Shown: piece by piece, positions 11,640 through 22,600 of the stretch | Layout: each line of letters begins with the position of its first letter | Position numbering within the stretch: position 1 is the stretch's first letter | DNA from: Hsuehochloa calcarea | Lineage: Eukaryota; Streptophyta; Magnoliopsida; Poales; Poaceae | NCBI GenBank assembly: GCA_036346395.1 | Contig: CM070594.1 | Span: 54,793,519-54,857,518 of the forward strand | DNA length: 64,000 nt | Reading direction: 5' to 3' | Made by a program: the position numbers and the translations under genes | The notes under the pieces: model-generated | Database searches by the model: none | What the model saw: the letters and a program-made list of their open reading frames with translations, nothing else | What the model was told of the DNA's origin: nothing

Positions 11640-13234
11640 ATTTGATGTGCATCCCGCTAGAGAAGCGCCGAACGAAGACATCATAACACTAGGGGATGCC
11701 TTGCGCACTTTTGTCCAGTGGCCCAAGAGGGACATCGCCTTGGACCTTGTAGTGTCGCGATCTCCACACGACCATGCCTCGATGACCCCACCTCAACCCC
11801 TGCTTCATAAGGCCCCCGTATCCCGTACTGTGGAGACGACGCCCGTGGAGACGACACCGAAGAAACAAGAAAAGCTTGTCAAATCGTCTTCCAAGAAGAC
11901 AACTAGCACGTAAGGCGCTAAGGCCAAATTGAAGAAGATTAAGGCACCTCACAAGCCCGAACATTCTCCCTCAGAATGTCGTTGGTCTCCGACACAGCAT
12001 TACGTCACACTGGTTTGACTTGCCAGACTTTGCATGCCTAGTACATGCGGCAGACGGACGAGGCAAGGGAAGACCGGCCTACTGGATTCACTGTCAGCTA
12101 CAATGAGAACCATTTCCACCACAAGCTGGGCTACTTCGTCGTGTGCTTCGAGGAATTTTATCTATTCAACCTCGACGCCCTCGACGCCTCACTTCTACGA
12201 TGTTGAACACTGTAAATGTGTACAATCAAATTCTACATTCACACAATACCGATAAATATCACAACTTATTGCTTATGTATAGATACATGATGCAACAAGC
12301 CTAGCGATCGCGACAACCAGTGGGTTTCCTCGACCCATATTTGATCTCAGAGCAATGCATCCGTGAAGACGCAAACTACGTCAAGAATTATATAACGAAG
12401 GAATTACATACTCACCGCGACAAGTACTACATACTGGTGCCCTATAACCAGACATAAGTGCTTCACTACTTGCTATACAAATTGCATTTATTCTTTATAC
12501 GCAACACGAACTTGGCTTTAATGACTAAAGCGGCATACATGAGTAGGTAACACTGGATCCTTTTAGTCATTGTACCAAATTGGAACAAGGTAATATACCT
12601 TAATTCCCTAGTCAATAACAACCACGACTTCACCCTTGTGCAAAAAGTACTCGATAGGTATGCTCATTTCCTTCATACGTAACTCTATTGTAGTATTCCT
12701 TCGTTTAAAATATCCGATGATAACTTTTTGGAATCACGTAGGTCGTTTAGCGCCTATGTTGCCGAATGAGGGACACACAATGAATCGGCCGCCACACCAC
12801 GACACAGTATGTGATTTCCAGTCCCTACTACAGCACAATAATCCTATATCATACTTCGCAACCTGGCCTCTTGAACTGACTACACCTATATCTGATATCA
12901 CACTTCTATTTTTGCAGTACCACCAGCAACTATGTCAAGGTAACATATGTGCATTCTACATTTGTCGTCATATACTGAAAATCACGAGTGCTAAGATGAA
13001 GGATCCAGAGGTTTGTCAGTCAATCTCTTAATAATTATTTTGTAATTATGAATTTATATATATATATACCTACTACTTTACTCTTGCTAGCGACATTGCA
13101 TGAAAATACCAGAAAGTAGCTTCCATCTAGACTTACTCGTGGAAGTTCGAGGACGGCTCACCACCTTCATCACGGGGGAGATCATTAAAGAGAGTGGAGA
13201 GTTTTACTCCGACGACTCTAATTTATTGTAATTC
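11640..13234 (+). pseudogene. C48 (Ulp1-like) peptidase domain remnant within the CACTA element
   Basis: The upstream part gives DIITLGDALRTFVQWPKRDI (about 11678-11738), typical of the linker before the peptidase in grass transposon proteins. The peptidase follows in pieces separated by intron-like gaps: YVKNYITKELHTHRDKYYIL (about 12380-12440), HWILLVIVPNWNKVIYLNSL (about 12548-12610, with the candidate catalytic His), then QGNICAFYICRHILK (about 12937-12980, with the Gln and Cys of the Ulp1 active site), and a tail LTTFITGEIIKESGEFYSDD ending at a stop near 13230. The Asp expected between His and Cys (usually VYDSL) appears as Asn in YLNSL, so catalysis is doubtful. C48 domains are known passengers in plant CACTA and MULE transposons. 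Confidence 0.68.
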
Positions 13235-13429
13235 ACTTTGAGATGTAATCAAATCACTTTGTAATTAGATCATTAAAGTGACTTTGTAATTGATATTGAG
13301 CTTGTAAATCACTTTGAGTTGTTCTATATCAAATCAATTGAGATATATCTGTTTTCTGTTTGCTTGTTTTCAGAGGGCACGGCAAGCATTACCTGAGGCT
13401 AGCCAAAAAATAAAATATATTTAGGTATA

Positions 13430-14012
13430 GAACGAACTATCACAAACGGTTTTGTGGAATAAACCGTCTATGAATGATAGTCACAGACGACTACTATTAA
13501 CAACCGTCTGTGATATGTATAAAATCACAGACAGCTACTACTAACACCCGTCTGTAATATGTATACCATCACAGATGGCTACCACCAACAACTGTCTATG
13601 ATATGTCGCATATCACAGGTGACTACTATAAAAAACTATATGTGATATCCTACATATCACAGATGGTTTTTGGTGGAAACCGTATGTAATAGTAGGCCTT
13701 TACAGACGATTTCAATAAATAACCGTCTGTGATATCCCACATATCACATACGGTTTTTTAAACCATCTGTGAAGGCCTACTATCACAGACGATTTTCATA
13801 AAAAATTATTTGTGATATGTGGGATATCACAGACGATTATTTGTTGAAATCGCTGTGAAGTCCTACTATCACAGACGGTTTCCACCAAAAATCGTCTGTG
13901 TGGTGACTTTCACAAACGGCTTTCAAACCGTCTGTGATAACCGCCTGTTATCACAGATATATAGATTCAGATGGTTCAAAAACCGTCTGTGATGACTCTC
14001 TTTATAGCAGTG
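13430..14012. repeat. Right subterminal repeat cluster and terminal inverted repeat
   Basis: About a dozen ACAGACGG or complementary motifs, many forming opposed pairs such as CACAGACGGTTT...AAACCGTCTGTGA. The last 30 bases, GTCTGTGATGACTCTCTTTATAGCAGTG, form the terminal repeat that pairs with the degraded left end at 5368. Confidence 0.85.
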
Positions 14013-14530
14013 TAGATTAAATAATAATAAAAGTTCTGGTTTCAATGGCTAGCTTGATGGATGGAGATGGGATTGAGAAGGTGTTTTGAATTTTGTTTTT
14101 ATTTTCGCTTGGTTCGGCTGTGATATAAGAGGAGACGACGGAAAAATGAGAATAGGAAAAGTGCTTATGTTATTGCCCTCCCTCCGTATCCTCACACCAG
14201 TTGTGGCCCATGTTGTGGCCAAATGCTATGGGCACTAGCTCAGTTTCCCCCTCCTCCGCTGATTGAGATTACTAAAAGGTTTGGGATGGATTTGTGGGTG
14301 TTTAGCCCAATGATGATACCGATTATAAGTGAGAGGTGTCGGTCGCTCTGAGCCGGTCCAGGTATCTCAGTGTTCTAAAAGAACAGATACTACACATCCA
14401 CGGGTCTGACGGCAATTTCTTAACTAATCAATTAATCTATCCTTTTTTTATTGATGTCACCTTCATTTGCAGATTCGATAATAAAACCGATAAAGGGTTC
14501 AGTTCTTAGGCATTTTGATACTGCTGTAGA
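14013..14530. other. Unassigned spacer right of the CACTA element
   Basis: No supported gene and no repeat beyond short AT tracts. It ends at the 8-bp target duplication of the next element. Confidence 0.5.
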
Positions 14531-14698
14531 CAGTAGCGGAGCTAGGCCTCGGACCGCCGGGGCAATGGCCCGAGGCCCAACTAAAAGTGACAGCTAAAAT
14601 CCGAAATGTTAGCCCAAAAAAACAGTGGTAATTTGATTTTTTTAATCAAAACACGCTGGGTCGGCCCGAGGCCTGGCCCAGCTGTGGCTACGCCCCTG
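14531..14698. mobile_element. hAT-like MITE, 168 bp, with 8-bp target duplication
   Basis: Left terminus CAGTAGCGGAGCTAGG; the right terminus read in complement is CAGGGGCGTAGCCACAG, giving imperfect terminal inverted repeats of the common grass hAT MITE type (CAG..GCG.AGCCA). It is flanked by GCTGTAGA (14523-14530) and GTTGTAGA (14699-14706), a 7/8 match at the 8-bp length expected for hAT. It encodes nothing. Confidence 0.8.
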
Positions 14699-15000
14699 GT
14701 TGTAGATTAAGTGATGCTGTACTGTTGTGAATATTATTTGTTGTACAAATAGACATTGTTTTGTATCTCAGTATGGTTTGTAATATAGTTTAAATATTGT
14801 CATTGTATATTTGTACAGTGAAACCATGTACCATATTGTATAATTAGACATGCGAATACTACATTCTTTGGTATGATTTTTTTGATTTGTAAGCAATTTT
14901 TTAATATTAATTATTGATTTGTTTAACCATTTAATTATTGATAATTAGCCACTGAATTGCTACTTAAGACATGCATAAAAATGTGTGTTTCACTACTGCG

Positions 15001-15475
15001 GGCGCAAGGCTTGAATTGCATGGCAAATGCGGTAGTTACTGAGCCATCTCCGTCCTTAGCCTTGTTTTATTTAGTGATGGTAACAGGTGCATGTGTGTGT
15101 TTGTTTTTCTTCTAATAATTGGCAGGAGGAGCACGTATCTTCTCGTGGTGCGTGGATGATAGGACTAGGCCACTAGCAAAGCTATGAAGTGCCTTCCTAG
15201 CAAACATCTCTCGTAATACTATTAATTTCTTAACACTAATCTGCTGCCTTTCCAACAAGAAAGAACGGCACCAAATTTTCCGGTGATGAACCGCACCAAA
15301 TTTAAATATTTTGAAGGGACCGTTAGATAATTTCAGATGTATAAAAAAGAACGTAGGTCCATCACCCACTGCAAAAATAGTCGTCCACCCTCCACCGTAT
15401 CAAAAAAAGAGAGAAGAAAAGTTTTCCACGTCCCTTACTCAGATACGATTATGATCGTATGAATGGCCCTACTAT
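15001..15475. repeat. Duplicated block A, copy 1
   Basis: Matches 32710-33245 in the same orientation. Shared landmarks are GCGCAAGGCT near the start, TTACTGAGCCATC, GAACCGCACCAAAT, AAGAACRTAGGTCCATCACC and CTTACTCAGATA. A third weaker copy of the second half lies at 33580-33760. Non-coding on all frames inspected. Confidence 0.75.
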
Positions 15476-16412
15476 TTGGGATTTTTTTTATATTAATTAA
15501 TCTATTTTGATTTATTTTTATTATTAACTCATCTCCAATTTTATTTATAATTATGATTTTTTTTACCACGTCACCACTCGTGACGTGGCAAAACAACATT
15601 ATCACGTCAACACCATAACGTGGTCAAATCATGTCACTCCACCACCAGTGGTGTGACAGTTTTGTTTGGTCATACCACTACCAGTGGTGTGATAAGAAAT
15701 GCTATTTAGTTAGACTTACCATATAGCGTGGCAGTATTGCTCTGGTGGTTTCAGCTGGTTGTTGATGAATGAAATGTAGGCAAGGTGTTTGTGATTGTTG
15801 AGGGCTTTTATGTGGAATTTGTGGTGCCTTTGGCTGTGGCTCGCTGTTTTACTCTCTCCCTCTACCTATTGTCCATTCCCCACATTGCCTTCATCCTATC
15901 CCTTCTCCTCCTTGTGAATTCTGTTCTGCTGGGTAAAGTGCTTGGACCAATGGTCCATAATGCACTATTTGTCGGATTTTCTACGGTTGAGGTAAGTCGA
16001 AAAAGTGGGTGTCGGATTTTCTAATTGCTAGATGATGAAACTCACCTTAGTGAGAGGATGCCGACTGGTCCCGGATAGTCTTGGTACCTCGGTGAGTTTC
16101 ATACTTTCTGATAGCATTCTTTCTTTTCCTCTACTCCACTTTATTGGTTTTGGGCTTGCTTTCAGTCTTTTTTGGATTTTGTTAACAAATGAATGGAAGA
16201 GTGGCATGGCTTTGGGTTGGCGAGGAATGGGCTCTACTTGCTGGCGATACACGGGCAAAGGGAAGGAAAAGGCTTCAGGCTACCAAGTATGCAAGACTTT
16301 ATTTTTATAATGTACTCAAAGTTGTAATTTTTTATTTATTCTTTGATGTAAATAACTCTTGTACTTAATTCAGAGTTTGTACTTATGTTTTACTTCCGCT
16401 TGTAACGAATTC
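15476..16412. other. Unassigned region with ACGTG palindromes
   Basis: Contains a run of short palindromes at about 15560-15700 (CACGTCACCACTCGTGACGTGG, then two CCACTRCCAGTGGTGTGA-like hairpins). The open frames at 15785-16024 and 16028-16310 overlap on opposite strands and have no recognisable domain, so no gene is called. Confidence 0.45.
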
Positions 16413-17186
16413 TTGTACTAGACTCTGAGCTTGTATCAATGTTGTACGTTTGATTTATAAATCCTATTGTAAACTCTTGGTAATGAAATGTTGTATGTTA
16501 ATGATTTGCCATGTGTTCTCAATTAATCTATAATTTACTGCTTATTACCGTTTGTTGTTGTCTAGATTAGTTTAAGTTTTTAAGGTTCTCACATAAACAC
16601 TTGGTAACATGTAATCAATAGGTCATTACTAAAATAATGAGTCATGATTTACTAGTCAATGAGTTTTTTCATGTCAATGGCAACTAAGTTCAAAGAGCAA
16701 GCTTAAAAAGGAACTCTATTAAAATATAGTTACCTTAAATGACATGAAGGCCCTAGGCCATGATCATACAATGGTAAATGATAATAACGACAAGACATCA
16801 ATGGCATGTACACCCACTAGTAGAGTAGTAATAAAGTAATACATCAGAATAACATACACTTACAAGTAGGCTTTAACCAAACTGTCGAATAGGTAAAGTG
16901 GCCGCTCTAGTTGACATCTAACTAGGAGTGCGGCATGTTACGGACACATAGGACCTATACCATGAGTAGTAAGACTAAATGTTTAGTTAAACAACTTGTT
17001 AGTGAATAAATTAGGCATAATCATTATACTAGGTAAACCTTAATGAAGGTTAGCAGTAGCTATGACTCGGCATTCATGCTAGTGATAGTAATAAAGATGA
17101 TAGGATTGGTCGCTAAACAAGGCATAGTAGATAAGAGCCCATAGACCTGGTATGATAGTTATCTGCTTAACTAGAAGTAGTCGTTA
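16413..17186. repeat. Duplicated block B, copy 1
   Basis: Aligns almost throughout with 34709-35478, from TTGTACTAGACT to AGAAGTAGTCGTTA, with scattered substitutions and small indels. No coding frame. The order A then B is kept in both copies, so one duplication of a larger segment is the simplest explanation. Confidence 0.8.
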
Positions 17187-17649
17187 GCAAATAGCAGAGC
17201 TAAGGATTAATCTAGCATGACATGTTTACTTTAGTATATGCCAAGCCACGTAGGTAGTAAGACTAAGTATATGTCACCTAAAAAATGAAACCCAAAATCG
17301 CAGACACCACTGAGGGTGTAAGGCTGGAGTCTTGCTAATGCTTGGAAGTTCCAAGTAAGGCTCATGGAACTTCCTTGATAAATAAGAAGTAATAGCTAAA
17401 GGAATCATTAGAGAAACTAGGCGTCGTGCATGAATAGCGGTGATAGGTCCCCAAGTGGATGATAATAGCTCCACCATCAATTGACTTCATATGGACTCTA
17501 GCTATCATCCATCGCTATCCGTTCCCAGTAGTCGGATAATTCGTGATCCGAAGGTGGATCAGAGAGTCCTACCTAATTGGGTGCTCTCTCCTATCTCGAT
17601 AACCAATGCATAATATTCCTATGAATATTCTCTCCTTCCCGTTGGAGTC
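17187..17649. other. Non-coding flank carrying the copia insertion site
   Basis: AT-balanced, no recognised gene. Ends with GAGTC (17645-17649), the left copy of the target duplication. The interrupted sequence resumes at 28809. Confidence 0.55.
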
Positions 17650-19310
17650 TGAGAGACCATGTGAGAGGTCCTCCACTCTGAGTGATGAGTATTTGACAAG
17701 TGTGTTGATTAGATTGAGAGTTGAGTTTTTCGGTTTGGACTGTTTCTGGGCTGAGTCAGGAAAATCGGAACTACCGCTGTGTATGGAGCGGAAGTTCCGA
17801 TAATCGGAACTACCGGCGTTGGAAATAGGAGCTTCCGAAAAACCTGGGAATTGAGTTCGGCTATGGTAATCGGAACTTCCGCACCTAGGGTAGCGGAGTG
17901 TCCGAAATTACTGACATTGAGTGTTCTCTGAGATGCTAATCGGAATTGAATATCTGGAAAGTCGGATGTTCCGAAGATCGGAAGTACCGCTGTGTTAAGC
18001 GCGAACTTCCGATAATCCTGACAAGTGCGGACGTTCCGGAAATCGGAACTTCAGCTGTGGTAAGTGCGGAACTTCCGATTGTGTCCAGAACTGTGCAGAG
18101 AAGATTAATTTGTGATTTTGATTTTGTATGAGTTTGAGTCTTATACATATGTTGATGCTATGATATTGTGCAATGCTATGTGATGTGTTTTTATCTGTGT
18201 TGACTGCAGGACATCGAGACGAAGTCGTGGCGAAACACGAGGTGATCGGACTAGGCGCAGGCGGCGTTGAGGTCAGAACGGTCGGGATGTGTCGAAGACG
18301 GCGTGAATCTTGAGGTGGTTGTGAGTCAAGGACAGCAAGGTGTACGGGAGGCTTCCAGAAGGTGCGCAAGGGGCGAAAGGGTCTTTTCGCAAAGCGGCAA
18401 AAGTGGAGGCGGTTCCGTTCGGGTGTAGCGGGCTTAATGGGTTGGAGGTCCATTAGCAAAGGCTATAAATAGGGGAGAACCCTGGAGTTAGGGTTAGACC
18501 TTGAGAGAGAAAATTAGGGTTAGCTCTAGAAAAAGGATTTGTTTTGCTTTTTGAGAGTTTGTTGAGTTGGAGAGTATGAACTGAAATCTCTTGTAATCCT
18601 TCCTCTGTGTTTCCATCTGTAAACGTTTGATTTCTATCAATGAAACTCTGAGTTTTGATTACTTGTTTATGTCATCTTCCTTCTCTCTGTTCTTCTCTTG
18701 AATAGCTAGGGTTTTGATGTATCTCTTGATTCGTCTTATGAAATAGCGTGAAACTTGATATCTAGAGTCGTTTTGATATTGCTAATCTATCATCAAAGTT
18801 TCATAAGCTAAGAATCTGAGAATCGTGTCTATTGTGGGTTTTGGTCTTTCTTGCCCCTTTCTCAAGAAATCCGTTTTTGGCTCGATTATTGAATCTTTGG
18901 TTACGATTCTTCTCCATAAGGTCAAGATGGTGTTTAGGATGATGTCCTGTGAAACTTGACCTGAGAAGAGCATTCAAGATTAAGTAGTTTGCATTTTTGG
19001 GCAAAAACCCGAGTGTTCTGTTCTTCAGTCAGGATAATCGGAGCTTCCGATTTTACACAATGAACTACATAAGCGGAACTTCCGCGACCGAATTTCGAAC
19101 TTCCGATTTCCGAAACTTCCGCACCTTACTGGCCGGAGCTTCCGATTTCCAGAAGAACAGCCCGAGGCTTGTTTTTGATTATTTGATTTTGCATCATTTA
19201 CTTTCTTTAGATCTCCAGAGATCTTTGTAGGCTTGTTTAAATACAGTAAATGGGAGTTATTAATTTTTAGGCACCATTCACCCCCCCTCTGTTGCCATTT
19301 CGGTCCTTCA
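17650..19310 (+). repeat. 5' LTR with arrays of CGGAACTTCCG palindromes
   Basis: 1,661 bp. Between 17763 and 18085, and again at about 19030-19145, variants of the palindrome CGGAACTTCCG recur more than a dozen times, often as AATCGGAACTTCCG. A TATA box (GGCTATAAATAGGGG, about 18463) would place U3/R near 18.5 kb, so the first array lies upstream and the second downstream of the start. The 3' LTR has the same arrangement. Confidence 0.92.
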
Positions 19311-19311
19311 A

Positions 19312-19329
19312 TTGGTATCAGAGCCGGTT
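19312..19329 (+). other. Primer-binding site of the copia element
   Basis: TTGGTATCAGAGCCGGTT begins one base after the 5' LTR end, matching the initiator tRNA-Met primer used by most plant copia elements. Confidence 0.9.
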
Positions 19330-19366
19330 AGCTCTTCTTGATAGATCTTAACCGGTCGGTTGAGCC

Positions 19367-20519
19367 ATGGCAACGGACAAGTATTCCACCAAGCCTCCAG
19401 CTTTTGATGGTCCGATTACCCTTCCGAAGAGCCGAATGGAAACGCATATCCGTGCTCGTGGGTATGCCATCTGGAGAAAGGTGAAGGTTAGATTTGCTGT
19501 TCCTGCCGATGAAAACATCAATGTGGGAAACATGCCCGATGTTGAGGCAAACGCTAAGGCAAGGAACATTATCATTTATGGTTTGAGCAGAAGTGAGTTT
19601 GATCGCATCTCTCATTTGATTTACGCTTTACATCCGGGTGACCTCGATGCATACCATGAGGGCACTACCCTGATTAAGACGGTTCGACAAGACCGGTTCT
19701 AGCGTGAATACAATAAATTTGAGATGCTTGTCGGTGAATCTCTTGACGAGTGCTTCTGCGTTTTCACAAGATTTTGAGCAACCTCCGAGCGGTCGGTCTT
19801 ACATACCCGACTCGGACAACGCCGACGATGCTTTCGGCACTTGATCTTCGTGTTTGGGAGATGAAAGTGACTACCATCAAAGATAGCACGGACCTCTCGA
19901 CCACGACTCTTGATGCGCTTTACTCGCCTCAAGACTCACGAGATTGACATTGTCTCTCGAAGGTCAAGTCACAATGATGGCTTTAGTCACTGATCCTACC
20001 TCTGGATCTTCTTCTGAGTCGATACGTGGGTTCTCCCTAGCTGCTCTCTGTGACATAACTGATGATCAGTTAGAGCAGCTTGAGGATGAACAGCTAGCCC
20101 TCCTAGCTCGGAAGTTTTCCCATGCTTACAAGAGAAGGAGGGATGGAAAACGAGGAGGTCCTGTGATTTGTTTCGAGTGTGGTGGCCCCAACCACATCCG
20201 AGCAAACTGTCCCAAGCTTGGGAAGGGTAAAGGTGACTATGGCGGTCCAAGCAAGAACGACTACATCGACAAGAACCGCAACACGAAGCCCTCAGCACCT
20301 GACCAAGGCAAGAAGAAGTTCCGCAACTTTGGGAAGGCAAAGAAGGCTGCTCCATCGCGTCCTCACCGCCTCGATTTAACCGGACACCAAATGAGGTGGA
20401 GGGGTGGAGCGACGATGATGGGAAGGACGATCATGATCCCAAGGACGGCAACTTCCCTGCATGTGCTTCATGGCCTCTGGGGCGAATCGAACGACAATGA
20501 GTGCATCTCGACTCGATGA
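19367..20519 (+). pseudogene. Copia gag polyprotein, broken
   Basis: ATG at 19367 opens MATDKYSTKPPAFDG, then NIIIYGLSRSEFDRISHLI, which is gag (UBN2-type) text. A stop at 19700-19702 is followed in other frames by VWEMKVTTIKDSTDLSTTTL (about 19850-19910) and, from 19944, an intact C-terminal part. That part has the CCHC zinc knuckle CFECGGPNHIRANC at about 20170-20211 and a basic tail. The protein would package the element RNA into virus-like particles. At least two frameshifts and one stop separate the pieces. Downstream fragments to about 21240 look coiled-coil-like, as in SIRE-type gag extensions. Confidence 0.82.
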
Positions 20520-22600
20520 GGTTAGTCCCACTTATGACCAGGCTTAATGATGCTTTTCTTAAGCTAGGTAGATTCCATGCTAAGTCTAGGGCTAAGTGTC
20601 GAGTTCGAGAAGGAAGTAGCTAGACTATCACGGAGCTTACTTTACTTACATCCGCTCCTTCCGTGATGAATGTGACACATGATGTGCTTTGATTGATGAT
20701 ATGGAAAACTAAGGACCTTGCATGATAGTGTGTCCTCTGAACTTGACATGATTAAGGTAGAGAACATTAGCCTTCTTGTTGAATTAGAGATGAGTAGGGT
20801 AGCACCTCCTTCATCCACTACCGTTGAGGCTATCGCTTGCACCTCATGTGAGGTTAAGGATAATTCGCTTAGAGGTCTTTATACCATGTTGCTTGATCAC
20901 GCCTCAAACTTGTGAAAATTGTAATAATCTCAAGATGAACCTAAAGCGGCGGATCACAAAATTGTTGAATTCCAAGTCGCGCTACTAGAGCTGTTGTTTC
21001 TTGTGTAAACCGTCCTAAGTTAATCAGAACTAGAATCAGATTCAAGCGCTTTCAAGAAATGATTGATCACAATAACAAATTGGCTCAGTATGCTTCTAAG
21101 GATCTTGTTAGCTCACCATGCAATCAATGTAATAAACTAAAATGTGATTTGATTGCTTTGGATGAAAAATGTGTGAAGCTAACTAAGGACCTTCTAGAGA
21201 CACAATCATCTGCTTGTATTGTGTGTCTTTGGGAAGAAGTCTAAGGGTTTGGTAGAGACGCCTAGCAACGTGAACCAATCATAGCGAGAGGATCGTCCCT
21301 CAAAGTCTACCAGCGCGCACAAGCCAATCTTTCCTCTGTTGTTGGTTCTTCTTCTGCTCCCTTACCTTCTGCTGGTTCTTCTTCCCCCTGTTCTTCTTGC
21401 ACCTCTCTCTTTCGGGAATGTCAGTATCTTATGAACACTCTCGAGAGGTTTGTAGGAGGCAAGAAGAAGCTTAATCTAATTCTAGACAAATCTAAAATTT
21501 GCAGATTTAATCAGGGTCTAGGATATGATATCCATGAGGATATGAGGAAGCATCCACCGTCGTGCTCAAAACCATAGCACTGGTGTGATCAAAACTAAGC
21601 CCAGGATCGAGAAAGTCAATTTTAAGTCGGCGGGTTTTGTTCAAAGGATTTCGACAAAGAAGGTGATTCCACTGCAGCTTGCCCTCGGGCGCGTATCATT
21701 GCACCTTCGCCGAGAGAGATGGACATTTAGTTGATCATTGCTTCAGCGCGCAAGATCGCTGTAGAGACCGTGGTTGAGTCTCTTAGGCACATTCGTGGTC
21801 AACCCTGATCTTGAGTGCACCTAAGACCAACACGAGGTCTAGGTTTGTTCCATCCGATGATTTTGGGCGAGATCGAGGACTTGGTTTTTCCGAGTTTTCG
21901 ATTTTCGTCCTCATGCTCCCTTTGGTCGTAATCTCGCGTCCCCGAGGGTAGATCGCGTTTTCCTTTCGAGATAGCTACCACGGCGAGATCGGCAGTTCAT
22001 CGCATTTCGACTCGCTCTCCCATAGCAATGGATCCAAAGAACGGTGAGATCTTTGACTTGTTGAGTGACAGAGGCGAGGGTAGATAGAGGTCGGGCCTTG
22101 CTTGACTACTTCATCATTCTCAGTGTTACTCAAGATTGGGTGCCAAAATCACCGTTGATTCACCCCAAGATCGAGACTTTACTGTTTGACTCGTGGTCGC
22201 CGGCCGGGAAGGAAAGGTCCGGATTGTAGACTCGGTTGTTCACGCCATATGACCGGTGAGTCTCGTTGGTTTTCTTCCTTAGCCCGCTCTCGTGTGATGA
22301 GACGATCACTTTTGGAGATGCTTCATTTGGGCGCGTCATCGCTAAAGGTAAAGTGAGCATTAATAATTCCTTTATTTTGAAATATGTTGCCTTAGTAAGT
22401 AAGGCTGCAGATAATCGCTTTCAGCCTCTCGACCACTGATGACGGTTATGAGGTGAGCTTTAAGAAAAACAATTGCAAAATTCTTGATTCTTCTGTAGTC
22501 CGTTTATGGATTTCTCGGTATGGGAGGATCTTTCGTCTGATTTTTCTTAGTCTTCCGTGATCCTCTCGGTGTTTAGTAGCTTCAATCCCGTGATTTGACT
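20520..22600 (+). pseudogene. Degenerate gag-pol linker region of the copia element
   Basis: Fragments such as KMIDHNNKLAQYASKDLV (about 21055), a cysteine pair PCNQCNKLKC, and DKSKICRFNQGLGYDIHEDM (about 21487-21545) resemble the long, charged post-gag segment of SIRE-like elements. The protease active site was not found. Every frame is interrupted within about 200 bases. Confidence 0.5.

Larger units (their letters stand above)
5368..14012 (+). mobile_element. CACTA (En/Spm) DNA transposon, decayed
   Basis: The right end reads ...TTTATAGCAGTG (to 14012), whose complement starts CACTGCTATAAAGAG and leads into a subterminal repeat ACAGACGG. The left end at 5368 (CAAGGCTAT, then TCATCGCAGATGG) aligns with it, but the CACTG head is degraded. 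Between them lie TNP2-like transposase remains, a second transposon frame, a C48 peptidase remnant and many inverted ACAGACGG/CCGTCTGT repeats, which is the usual CACTA layout. The flanking 3-bp sequences (AAA and TAG) do not match, so the left boundary is uncertain or the target duplication has decayed. Confidence 0.82.

Noticed and set aside
12636..13031. 131-codon open frame taken as a separate gene
   Set aside because: It spans intron-like gaps and overlaps the peptidase relic in a mixture of frames; only the segment QGNICAFYICRHILK is conserved.
13430..14012. Regular short repeats considered as a CRISPR-like array
   Set aside because: Repeats alternate in orientation, vary in spacing and belong to CACTA subterminal regions in a plant genome.
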